Source: an uncultured Verrucomicrobiota bacterium (GTDB lineage: Bacteria; Verrucomicrobiota; Verrucomicrobiia; Chthoniobacterales; SZAS-18). Taken from it: a stretch of 8,207 nt of DNA. The notes under the pieces are model-generated. The model ran no database searches. It saw nothing but the letters and a program-made list of their open reading frames with translations, and was not told where the DNA came from. A program made the translations under genes and the position numbers. Of this stretch, positions 1 through 5,547 are shown piece by piece; the stretch's first letter is position 1, and every line of letters begins with the position of its first letter. The stretch lies in assembly GCA_937873255.1 (NCBI GenBank), contig CALMVM010000324.1, forward strand, positions 22,847-31,053. The letters run 5' to 3'.

Positions 1-346
1 GCCACCGGCGCGCAGCCGACAGCACGCGCAAGATTTCCTCGGTCGTCGCCGTGGTGGTCGTCAGCGCCGCTGCGGTGGTCCCGCCGCTGGCGTGAAATTT
101 CAGGATCGCGTCGAAAGCCTCGTCATCGGCCTCCATCGCGTCGCGGTGGAGCGCCCCGTGGACGTGCAGGTCGATAAAGCCTGGCGCGAGGTACATGCCG
201 GTCCCATTCACCACTTCCTCGCCCTCGCGCGCTTCGAGCGGCTCGCCGCCGGCTTGAACCGCTTCGATCCGGCCTCCGGTCGCGCGCAGGCTGCCCCCGG
301 CCGCGAGCCGGTCGGGCAGGGCGAGGGTGACGTTTTGAAACAGCAT
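1..346 (-). CDS. nagA: N-acetylglucosamine-6-phosphate deacetylase, N-terminal part (cut by window edge)
   Basis: The visible 115 residues are the N-terminus of an amidohydrolase-superfamily enzyme; the rest lies beyond base 1. They show the small beta-sandwich start typical of the family (about residues 1-55), followed by PGFIDLHVHG at 55-64, whose H61 and H63 form the first metal-binding HxH motif. A GGTT stretch at 88-91 and a Thr-rich strand at 96-101 match the 'GTT...pT..T' region of NagA. NagA removes acetate from N-acetylglucosamine-6-phosphate in the cytoplasm, giving glucosamine-6-phosphate for recycling of cell wall or chitin-derived sugar. The ATG at 346 is preceded only by a G-rich GGGCGGG directly abutting it. 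The gene starts 13 nt after the SDR stop, so the two are probably cotranscribed. Another amidohydrolase such as a dihydroorotase-like enzyme is possible because the catalytic C-terminal part is not visible, but the HVHG context favours NagA. Confidence 0.82.
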   Translation of the reverse strand, partial: MLFQNVTLALPDRLAAGGSLRATGGRIEAVQAGGEPLEAREGEEVVNGTGMYLAPGFIDLHVHGALHRDAMEADDEAFDAILKFHASGGTTAAALTTTTATTEEILRVLSAARRW

Positions 347-359
347 CCCGCCCGGCCGT

Positions 360-1085
360 TTACCAGGCGTAGTCGCTGACCTTGCCGTGGCGATCCAGCC
401 AGAGCGAGGTGTGCTCCATCGTCAGCGTATCGATGGACGCTACCATCTCGCCCGCCACGACGGCGGGATCGAGTTGGGCGTCGCCGCCGCCCATGTCGGT
501 GCGCACCCAGCCGGGGGTGACGGACACGATGCAAATACCCTCTCCCTTGAACTCGGAGGCGGTGATGCGCGTGAACATGTTCAGCGCCGTCTTCGACGCG
601 GCGTACGCGTAATAGTGCTCGCGCTCCGGCGGTTTGCGCGCGAGCGAGCCGATCCCCGACGAAACGTTGACCACGCGGGCCTGCTTGCTCTTGCGCAAGA
701 GTCCGAGAAAGGCGCGCGTCGTGCGCAACGGTCCGAGCGCGTTGGTCTCGAACGCGTCGCGCACCTGGGTCATTTCCAAGGCTTCGAGCCCGTCGTGCGC
801 ACGGCCGGGGGCAACGCCGGCGTTGTTGATGAGCACATCCAGCCGGGGGAAATGTTCCTCCGTGTGCTCCGCGCCGGCCGCGACGGAACGGCCGAGGTTC
901 ACGTCGACGCGCAGGATGAGCAGATCGTCGCGGTAGGTTTCCTTGAGCGCGTGCAGTTCGGCCGCCTTGGCGGGTTGACGGCAACTCGCCGCCACGCGGT
1001 CGCCGCGTTCGAGGTAGGCGCGGGTCAGCGCGAGGCCGATCCCGCGATTGGCCCCGGTGATGAGGACGTTGAGCTGCTTGGACAT
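360..1085 (-). CDS. SDR-family oxidoreductase (C-factor/sniffer-like)
   Basis: This 241-residue protein has the full set of classical short-chain dehydrogenase motifs. They are the TGANRGIG nucleotide-binding loop at 10-17, an Asp-Val pair at 61-62 that usually contacts adenine, NNAG at 87-90, the structural Asn N115, the catalytic Ser in VSSGIG (142/143), Y161 and K165 in YAASK, and PGWVRTDM at 191-198. It should therefore be a soluble NAD(P)-dependent oxidoreductase with an intact active site. The overall layout, including the PGWVRTDMGG segment and short C-terminus, resembles the C-factor/sniffer subgroup of carbonyl reductases. The substrate cannot be told from sequence. It lies 89 nt downstream of leuA and 13 nt upstream of nagA on the same strand. 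The ATG at 1085 has no Shine-Dalgarno sequence, but the glycine motif sits at the normal distance from it, so this start is likely right. Confidence 0.93.
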   Translation of the reverse strand: MSKQLNVLITGANRGIGLALTRAYLERGDRVAASCRQPAKAAELHALKETYRDDLLILRVDVNLGRSVAAGAEHTEEHFPRLDVLINNAGVAPGRAHDGLEALEMTQVRDAFETNALGPLRTTRAFLGLLRKSKQARVVNVSSGIGSLARKPPEREHYYAYAASKTALNMFTRITASEFKGEGICIVSVTPGWVRTDMGGGDAQLDPAVVAGEMVASIDTLTMEHTSLWLDRHGKVSDYAW

Positions 1086-1102
1086 GGGGAAAAGCTGCCG
1101 CT

Positions 1103-1133
1103 TTTATAAATCCAGAAGCGCCCCCCGCTGCAA
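1103..1133 (-). promoter_or_regulatory. Possible sigma70-type promoter for the SDR gene
   Basis: On the minus strand TTGCAG (1133-1128) is followed after 17 nt by TTTATA (1110-1105), overlapping TATAAA (1108-1103). The AT-rich box stands out in GC-rich surroundings and lies about 20 nt before the SDR ATG, implying a very short leader. Both hexamers depart from consensus, so this is a candidate only. Confidence 0.3.
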
Positions 1134-1140
1134 AGCCGAA

Positions 1141-1168
1141 AAAGAAAAATCTTCACGGCCGTGCCGGC
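1141..1168 (-). terminator. Weak terminator-like site after leuA
   Basis: Just past the leuA stop the minus strand reads a short GC stem (CGGC-ACG-GCCG) followed by TGAAG and then ATTTTTCTTTTT. The T-rich run is good for an intrinsic terminator, but the stem has only 4 bp and is separated from the run, so termination would be partial at best and SDR-nagA may be read through from leuA. Confidence 0.3.
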
Positions 1169-1174
1169 TTCGGG

Positions 1175-2761
1175 TCAGGGTGTGTTGACCTCTTCGCCGG
1201 CCGGCGGTTTGGCCGGGAGGCTCAAAACGCGGCCGACCGCGTGCAAATATGCGCGCGCGCTGGCCTCGATGACATCGGTGCTCGCGCCCTTGCCGGTGAT
1301 GAGCTTGCCGTCGCCGAAATCAACCTTCAGCGTGACCTCGCCGAGCGCGTCCTTGCCGCCAGTCACCGCCTGCACATGGTATTCCGTGAGATGGCCTTGC
1401 CGGCCGAGGATGCGGTCGATGGCCTTCATCGCGGCATCGACGGCTCCGTTGCCCGGGGCGGAATCCTGGAAGATTTCGGCTTCCGCGTCCGGGGCCGCGC
1501 CGGTCGTCGCCGGGTTGCGGCGCAGGCGCACGGTGGCCGTCGGCACGGTGGTCGTTCCGCTGGTGACGTGGAAGTATTCCAGTTCGTACGTCTCGGGCGC
1601 GCCGAGGGAAATGTCCTCGATCAGGGCCGCCAAGTCGTCGTCATACACGAATTTCTTGCGGTCGCCGACCTCCTTGAAACGCCGGAAGAAGTGTTCGGTT
1701 TCCTCCGCGCTCAAGGCGTAGCCGAGGTGTTCGAGGCGTTTGACCATTGCGTGCCGGCCGCTGTGTTTGGTGAGCGGCAACTCCGTTTCGCCCCAGCCCA
1801 CGTCGTGCGGGTCCATGATTTCGTAGGTCGAACGATTCTTGAGCATGCCGTCCTGATGGATGCCGCTGCTGTGGGCGAACGCGTTTTCGCCGACGATGGC
1901 TTTCGAGCGTGGCACGAGCAGCCCGCTCATGCGGCTGATGAGCCGGGAGCTTTTGACGATCTCGCGGCTGTTGACCCCGGTCGTGACGTTGCCGAACACC
2001 TCCGGCCGCGTACGCAACGCCATGACGACCTCCTCCAACGCCGCGTTGCCCGCGCGTTCGCCGATCCCGTTGACGGTGCCCTCCACCTGCCGCGCCCCCG
2101 CGCGGACGGCGGCGAGGGAATTCGCCACGGCGAGGCCGAGGTCGTTGTGGCAATGCACGCTGACGACGGCGTCGGCGATGTTTTTGACGTTGGCGAAAAG
2201 ATATTCCACCAGCGCCGCGAACTGGTCCGGCACCGCGAAGCCGACGGTGTCGGGGATATTGATGGTGGTCGCGCCGACTTCGATGGCGGCCTGGGTGATT
2301 TGCGCGAGGAATTCCGGTTCCGTGCGCGAGGCGTCTTCGGGGCTGAACTCCACGTCGCGCACCAATCCGCGCGCACGCTTCACTCCCTCGACGGCGAGGC
2401 GCAGGATTTCGTCGTGCGCCTTCTTGAGTTTATGTTCGCGGTGGATTTTCGAGGTCGCCAGGAAAACGTGGACGCGCCCCCGGTCGCCGGCCGGTTTGAC
2501 GGCGGCAGCGGCGGCATCGATGTCCTTGGCGGTGCAACGCGCGAGGCCGGCGATGATCGGCCCCCGCACCTCGGTGGCGATCTGTTGGACCGCGTGGAAA
2601 TCGCCGTCGCTGATGACCGGGAAGCCGGCCTCGATGATATCGACGTTGAGGCGGGCGAGCTGGCGCGCGACCTCCATTTTTTCGCGCAGGTTCATGGAAG
2701 CGCCCGGGCATTGTTCGCCGTCGCGCAAAGTGGTATCAAAAATCAGGACTTGGTCGGACAT
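1175..2761 (-). CDS. leuA: 2-isopropylmalate synthase
   Basis: This 528-residue protein catalyses the first committed step of leucine synthesis: acetyl-CoA plus 2-ketoisovalerate gives 2-isopropylmalate. The TIM barrel starts with TLRDGEQ at 11-17 (R13 and D14 active site and metal), followed by HCHNDLG at 203-209 (metal ligands H203, H205) and NGIGERAGN at 231-239 (N239 ligand). The linker region carries GENAFAHSSGIHQDG at 291-305 and LTKHSGRHA at 330-338. A C-terminal LeuA dimer/regulatory domain, the site of leucine feedback in this family, spans about 395-515, with GKGASTDVIEASARAY at 490-505. Length is close to that of the E. coli enzyme (about 523). The N-terminal motif position supports the ATG at 2761, although no Shine-Dalgarno site precedes it. 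No other leu genes are in the window. Homocitrate and citramalate synthases are related, but the motifs and length fit LeuA best. Confidence 0.96.
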   Translation of the reverse strand: MSDQVLIFDTTLRDGEQCPGASMNLREKMEVARQLARLNVDIIEAGFPVISDGDFHAVQQIATEVRGPIIAGLARCTAKDIDAAAAAVKPAGDRGRVHVFLATSKIHREHKLKKAHDEILRLAVEGVKRARGLVRDVEFSPEDASRTEPEFLAQITQAAIEVGATTINIPDTVGFAVPDQFAALVEYLFANVKNIADAVVSVHCHNDLGLAVANSLAAVRAGARQVEGTVNGIGERAGNAALEEVVMALRTRPEVFGNVTTGVNSREIVKSSRLISRMSGLLVPRSKAIVGENAFAHSSGIHQDGMLKNRSTYEIMDPHDVGWGETELPLTKHSGRHAMVKRLEHLGYALSAEETEHFFRRFKEVGDRKKFVYDDDLAALIEDISLGAPETYELEYFHVTSGTTTVPTATVRLRRNPATTGAAPDAEAEIFQDSAPGNGAVDAAMKAIDRILGRQGHLTEYHVQAVTGGKDALGEVTLKVDFGDGKLITGKGASTDVIEASARAYLHAVGRVLSLPAKPPAGEEVNTP

Positions 2762-2951
2762 AGGTTGTGAGGAATAAGAGGTAAAAAAGGCGGGTGGTGC
2801 CGACGCGGTGGAACGTCAGCGATTAAGGCTCGCCAAACAGGAGAGCCAGCCAGAAATCAGGCTGGGAGGAGGAAAGGTTAGCGGGAAGCCAACCCTAGCG
2901 ATAGGAGAGTGCGCGCCGCGGCAGAGGGCCGTTGCAGGGGATCGATCCTTC

Positions 2952-2986
2952 GCCATGACACCGTCAGCCTACCGTGCGGTCATGGC
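2952..2986. repeat. Inverted repeat with 8-bp perfect arms
   Basis: GCCATGAC (2952-2959) and GTCATGGC (2979-2986) are perfect reverse complements separated by 19 nt. An alternative fold pairs GCCATG/CATGGC plus the inner ACCG/CGGT, giving 10 bp with a 2-nt bulge and a 13-nt loop. It could be an RNA hairpin in the leuA leader or a DNA operator between the divergent genes; the sequence does not decide. Confidence 0.5.
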
Positions 2987-3022
2987 AAATAGCAACCGCG
3001 AAATTGCTGGGCGGTCGCCTCA

Positions 3023-3051
3023 TTGCCAGCGGGGGCACGGGAGATTAATCT
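3023..3051 (+). promoter_or_regulatory. Likely sigma70-type promoter of recJ
   Basis: TTGCCA (3023-3028, five of six matches to TTGACA) is followed after 17 nt by TAATCT (3046-3051, three of six). The -10 box lies inside the perfect 10-bp palindrome AGATTAATCT (3042-3051), an AT-rich island. Transcription would begin within a few bases of the recJ ATG at 3062, giving a near-leaderless mRNA. The palindrome could also be an operator. This placement argues against the in-frame TTG at 3023 as the recJ start. Confidence 0.4.
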
Positions 3052-3061
3052 TGCCTCAGCG

Positions 3062-4831
3062 ATGTCCACCGCCCGCTGGCAACTTCCCCCGCTCGAAGAC
3101 GGCTCCGCCGATGCCGCGCACCTGCTGCGCCGGGAACTCGGCGTGCCCGCGTTCATGGCGGGTCTACTTGCCCGGCGCGGCTTTCGCACGGCTGCCGACG
3201 CGCACGATTTTCTCCATCCGAAGCTCAATCTGCTGTCCGACCCCTTCGCGCTGCCCAACATGCCGGCGGCCATCGACCGCATTTTACGCGCGTTGGAGAA
3301 CGGCGAGCGCATCGTCCTCTACGGGGATTACGACGTGGATGGCGTCACGTCGCTGGCGATCCTTTCCGGGTTGCTCAAGGCGTACGGCGCGGACGCCGAA
3401 TGCTTCCTGCCCATGCGGATGGAAGAGGGATACGGATTAAGCGCGGAGGGCGTCGCTCGTTGCGTGCAGACGCTCCGGCCGCAGCTTCTCATCGCCGTGG
3501 ATTGCGGCACGGCGAGCGTCGCGGAAATCGGCGCGCTCCAGGTCGCCGGCGTCGATGTCGTCGTCCTCGACCACCACGAAGCGCAGGCGCAGTTGCCCGA
3601 TTGCTTCGCGTTGGTCAACCCGAAGCTGGGCGACACGTTTCATTACCTTTGCAGCGCGGGACTGGTCTTCAAGGTCTGCCACGCGCTGCTCAAACGCCGG
3701 CCGCTGCCCGGCTTCGACCTGAAGGAATCGCTCGATCTCGTTGCCCTCGGCACCGTCGCCGACCTCGTCCCGCTCGTGGAGGAAAACCGCATCCTCGTGC
3801 GACGCGGCTCGCGCACGGTGGCGCTTTCCAGCCGCCCGGGCGTGCGTGCGCTCATGGAAGTTTCCGGTGTGAAGGCCCCGGTGCGGCCGGTGGACATCGG
3901 CTTCCGGCTCGGCCCGCGCCTGAACGCCGCCGGCCGCCTCGCCACCGCGCAGGCGGCGCTGGAACTTCTCCTGACCAAGGATGAAGCCCGCGCCCGCGAA
4001 CTCGCCGCCTCACTCGACCTGCAAAACCGCGAGCGCCAGACCGTCGAACAACGCACCCTCCTCGAAGCGCAAACGCAGCTTTCCGCCTTGTGGGAAGGGG
4101 CCGCGCCGTTGCAGCACGCCGCCATCGTGGTCGGCTCGCGCGGGTGGCACCCGGGCGTTTTGGGAATCGTCGCCTCGCGGCTGATGCGCTCGCACCACCG
4201 GCCGGCGCTCGTCATCGGCTTCGACGAAAAAGGCGTCGGCAAGGGCAGCGGTCGCAGCATTCACGGGCTCTCGCTCGTCGGCGCGCTGACGGAGTGCAAG
4301 GGACTGCTCGACAAGTTCGGCGGGCACGAGATGGCGGCCGGCCTGACGCTGCAAGAGTCGGCCTTCCCGCAGTTCCAGGCGGATTTTTGCAAACTGGTGC
4401 GCTCGCTGCTCAGCGACGAACAACTCACGCCCCGTCTTTTGCTCGACGCCGAGGTGTCGCTGGCGGAACTCGACGCCGAATTCCTGTCCTGCCACGAATC
4501 GCTCCAGCCCTTCGGCATGGGTAATCCGCAGCCGACCTTCCTCGCGCGCGGCTCGCCGGCCGGGACGACGCCGCGCGTGCTCAAGGAACGGCACCTCAAG
4601 TTCATGCTCCGCCAGAACGGCGCGCGCCAGAGCTGGGCGACCCCGGCGATTTACTTCAACGCCAACCAGCGCGACCTGCCCCCCCCGCCGTGGGACATGG
4701 CGTTCCAGGTCGAGGCCAACGAATTCCGGGGGGAAACCAACCTCCAGGTGCAAATTCACGCGCTGCGTGCCGCCGAACGCCCCGCCGCGCCGGCCCCCGC
4801 GCTGGCAACGTCCGGCGGACGGGCCTTTTAA
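3062..4831 (+). CDS. recJ: Single-stranded-DNA-specific exonuclease RecJ
   Basis: This 589-residue protein is a DHH-family 5'-3' single-strand DNA exonuclease acting in RecF-pathway recombination, mismatch repair and stalled-fork processing. The DHH domain shows YGDYDVDG at 87-94, DCGT at 147-150, LDHHE at 169-173 (the DHH metal site), ALGTVADLVPL at 228-238 and GPRLNAAGR at 284-292. The DHHA1 domain has GWHPGVLGIVASRL at 361-374, GSGRS at 395-399 and FGGHEMAAGL at 419-428. A C-terminal OB-like RecJ domain follows, with LQPFGMGNPQPTF at 481-493. All expected catalytic residues are present, and the length is usual for RecJ. I chose the ATG at 3062 because WQLPP shortly after it matches the usual RecJ beginning. 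An in-frame TTG at 3023 would add 13 residues but lies in the likely promoter. An 8-C run at 4679-4686 encodes part of a Pro4 stretch. Confidence 0.96.
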   Translation: MSTARWQLPPLEDGSADAAHLLRRELGVPAFMAGLLARRGFRTAADAHDFLHPKLNLLSDPFALPNMPAAIDRILRALENGERIVLYGDYDVDGVTSLAILSGLLKAYGADAECFLPMRMEEGYGLSAEGVARCVQTLRPQLLIAVDCGTASVAEIGALQVAGVDVVVLDHHEAQAQLPDCFALVNPKLGDTFHYLCSAGLVFKVCHALLKRRPLPGFDLKESLDLVALGTVADLVPLVEENRILVRRGSRTVALSSRPGVRALMEVSGVKAPVRPVDIGFRLGPRLNAAGRLATAQAALELLLTKDEARARELAASLDLQNRERQTVEQRTLLEAQTQLSALWEGAAPLQHAAIVVGSRGWHPGVLGIVASRLMRSHHRPALVIGFDEKGVGKGSGRSIHGLSLVGALTECKGLLDKFGGHEMAAGLTLQESAFPQFQADFCKLVRSLLSDEQLTPRLLLDAEVSLAELDAEFLSCHESLQPFGMGNPQPTFLARGSPAGTTPRVLKERHLKFMLRQNGARQSWATPAIYFNANQRDLPPPPWDMAFQVEANEFRGETNLQVQIHALRAAERPAAPAPALATSGGRAF

Positions 4832-4838
4832 AGGCCCG
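4820..4838. repeat. Palindrome over the recJ stop codon
   Basis: CGGGCCTTT and AAAGGCCCG are perfect 9-bp arms around the central T of the recJ TAA stop. The RNA could form a 6-7 bp GC-rich hairpin right at the end of recJ. No T-run follows on either strand, so it is not a textbook terminator; it may act as an mRNA 3'-end stabiliser or a weak terminator before rpsN. Confidence 0.4.
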
Positions 4839-4860
4839 CGCATCTGCCGCGAAAACGCCG

Positions 4861-4888
4861 TTGCAAAACCAGCCGGGTGCCTTATCTT
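4861..4888 (+). promoter_or_regulatory. Possible sigma70-type promoter of rpsN
   Basis: TTGCAA (4861-4866) and TATCTT (4883-4888) are 16 nt apart, each with four of six consensus matches. The predicted start would lie about 17 nt before the rpsN ATG. I saw no Zur-like AT-rich dyad next to it. Confidence 0.38.
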
Positions 4889-4911
4889 AGGCGCGCCGCC
4901 AATACCGCGTT

Positions 4912-5181
4912 ATGGCAAAAACTTCCTGGATCGAACGTGACAAGCGCAAGCGCGCGACGGTGGCCAAGTACGCCGCCCTGCGCGCCGAGTTGAAGGCAAA
5001 GAAGGATTACGTGGGCCTGACCCAGCTCCCGCGCGACGCCAGCCCGACGCGCACCGTCAACCGCTGTCAGATGAGCGGACGCCGCCGCGCGTTCATCCGC
5101 CGCTTCAAGCTCTCGCGTATCGCCTTCCGCGAACTGGCGTCCAACGGGATGATCCCGGGCGTCACCAAGTCGAGCTGGTAA
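4912..5181 (+). CDS. rpsN: 30S ribosomal protein S14, zinc-independent form
   Basis: This 89-residue basic protein binds 16S rRNA in the head of the small subunit. It begins [13 protein letters not shown] like long-form S14 and ends with the family signature: LPRDASPTR at 39-47, [10 protein letters not shown] at 50-59, [12 protein letters not shown] at 65-76 and [11 protein letters not shown] at 79-89. Only one cysteine (C52) is present, so the zinc-binding CxxC...CxxC of the short 61-residue S14 is absent. It is shorter than the roughly 101-residue E. coli S14, with the difference in the N-terminal half, but 89-residue forms are common. It stands outside any ribosomal-protein operon here, between recJ and a zinc-ribbon gene 27 nt downstream. 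No Shine-Dalgarno site precedes the ATG. Whether this is the only S14 gene or an alternative copy cannot be seen from the window. Confidence 0.96.
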   Translation: MAKTSWIERDKRKRATVAKYAALRAELKAKKDYVGLTQLPRDASPTRTVNRCQMSGRRRAFIRRFKLSRIAFRELASNGMIPGVTKSSW

Positions 5182-5208
5182 CGGCACAAGGGCTGCTCAA
5201 TCACCGCC

Positions 5209-5454
5209 ATGCCGATCTACGAGTACGAGGTCGAAGGCGGTGACTGCCAGATCTGCGGCGGACGTTTCGAGTTGCGCCGCCCGGTGGACCGCCCGGAGTG
5301 CGCGGATTGCCCGGTTTGCAGGCGTCCGGTGAGGAAAGTCATTTCGCAAACGACGACGCCCAAGATGCTCAAGCCGCTCTCCGTGAGCGACGCCAAGAGG
5401 GCGGGATTCACCGTTCTCGAAAAGCGAGACAAGGGCGTGTACGAGAAGCAATAG
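5209..5454 (+). CDS. FmdB-family small zinc-ribbon protein
   Basis: This 81-residue protein starts MPIYEYE, the hallmark of the FmdB/CxxC putative regulatory family. C13-x2-C16 and C34-x2-C37 (CPVC) are the likely zinc ligands of a single ribbon, with a further C31 nearby. In the usual family form the first CxxC follows MPIYEY almost directly; here about five extra residues (VEGGD) come between. The C-terminal half contains SDAKRAGFTVLEKRDKGVYE, a tail I associate with verrucomicrobial members. The family's molecular role is unsettled; the FmdB name comes from a proposed regulator of formamidase expression. It is probably cotranscribed with rpsN, 27 nt upstream. A purine stretch AAGGG is about 19 nt before the ATG, too far to be a normal ribosome site. 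Confidence 0.85.
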   Translation: MPIYEYEVEGGDCQICGGRFELRRPVDRPECADCPVCRRPVRKVISQTTTPKMLKPLSVSDAKRAGFTVLEKRDKGVYEKQ

Positions 5455-5474
5455 CGCACCCATTTTCCCGAAAA

Positions 5475-5501
5475 GCGGCAGGGCTTTCCTGAAGGTGCCG
5501 C
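5475..5501. repeat. Inverted repeat between the zinc-ribbon and transporter genes
   Basis: GCGGCA (5475-5480) and TGCCGC (5496-5501) can pair around a 15-nt loop, which itself could form a small CTT/AAG stem. No T-run follows on the plus strand, so it is a weak terminator candidate or simple hairpin in the 93-nt gap. Confidence 0.3.
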
Positions 5502-5547
5502 CAACCAACAAACGCCGGTCGATTCCCATGTGGCGAATCCCGGCCGC

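Larger units (their letters stand above)
2762..3061. other. Divergent leuA-recJ spacer rich in inverted repeats
   Basis: This 300-bp spacer has no confident gene. It holds several inverted repeats: CCAGCC/GGCTGG at 2846-2865; GGTTAGC/GCCAACC with one mismatch at 2876-2894; GCCATGAC/GTCATGGC at 2952-2986; AGCAA/TTGCT at 2991-3008; and GCTGG/CCAGC at 3006-3030. The last two share bases 3006-3008, so they cannot form together. No T-run follows any stem on either strand, so none is a standard terminator. I could not match the region to a T-box, cobalamin, SAM or TPP riboswitch, nor to a tRNA, SRP, tmRNA or RNase P core. It must contain the start signals of both flanking genes. The minus strand also has a 46-codon ORF (2956-2816), discussed in the findings. 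Confidence 0.6.

Noticed and set aside
1241..2770. A 509-codon open frame on the plus strand across the leuA region, plus other long overlapping frames there
   Set aside because: It lies antisense to an unmistakable LeuA with all its motifs. Its product is rich in Arg, Ala, Gly, Asp and Val with no recognisable domain, as expected for a shadow frame in GC-rich DNA.
2821..2986. tRNA, SRP RNA, RNase P RNA or a known riboswitch in the leuA-recJ spacer
   Set aside because: No T-arm, anticodon arm or conserved core of these RNAs could be read. GGATCGATCC at 2939-2948 resembles a T-arm only superficially and has no accompanying cloverleaf.
2964..3023. A 19-residue minus-strand ORF as a leuA attenuator peptide
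   Set aside because: It contains no Leu codons, so it does not fit leucine-dependent attenuation.
3023..3061. TTG start for RecJ adding 13 residues
   Set aside because: The TTG overlaps the likely -35 box, and the added residues match nothing in RecJ. The ATG at 3062 is at the expected place for the family.
2808..3440. A 210-codon plus-strand frame starting in the leuA-recJ spacer
   Set aside because: It runs into the recJ gene in a different frame, and its composition there is that of a shadow. It has no recognisable domain and no start signal.
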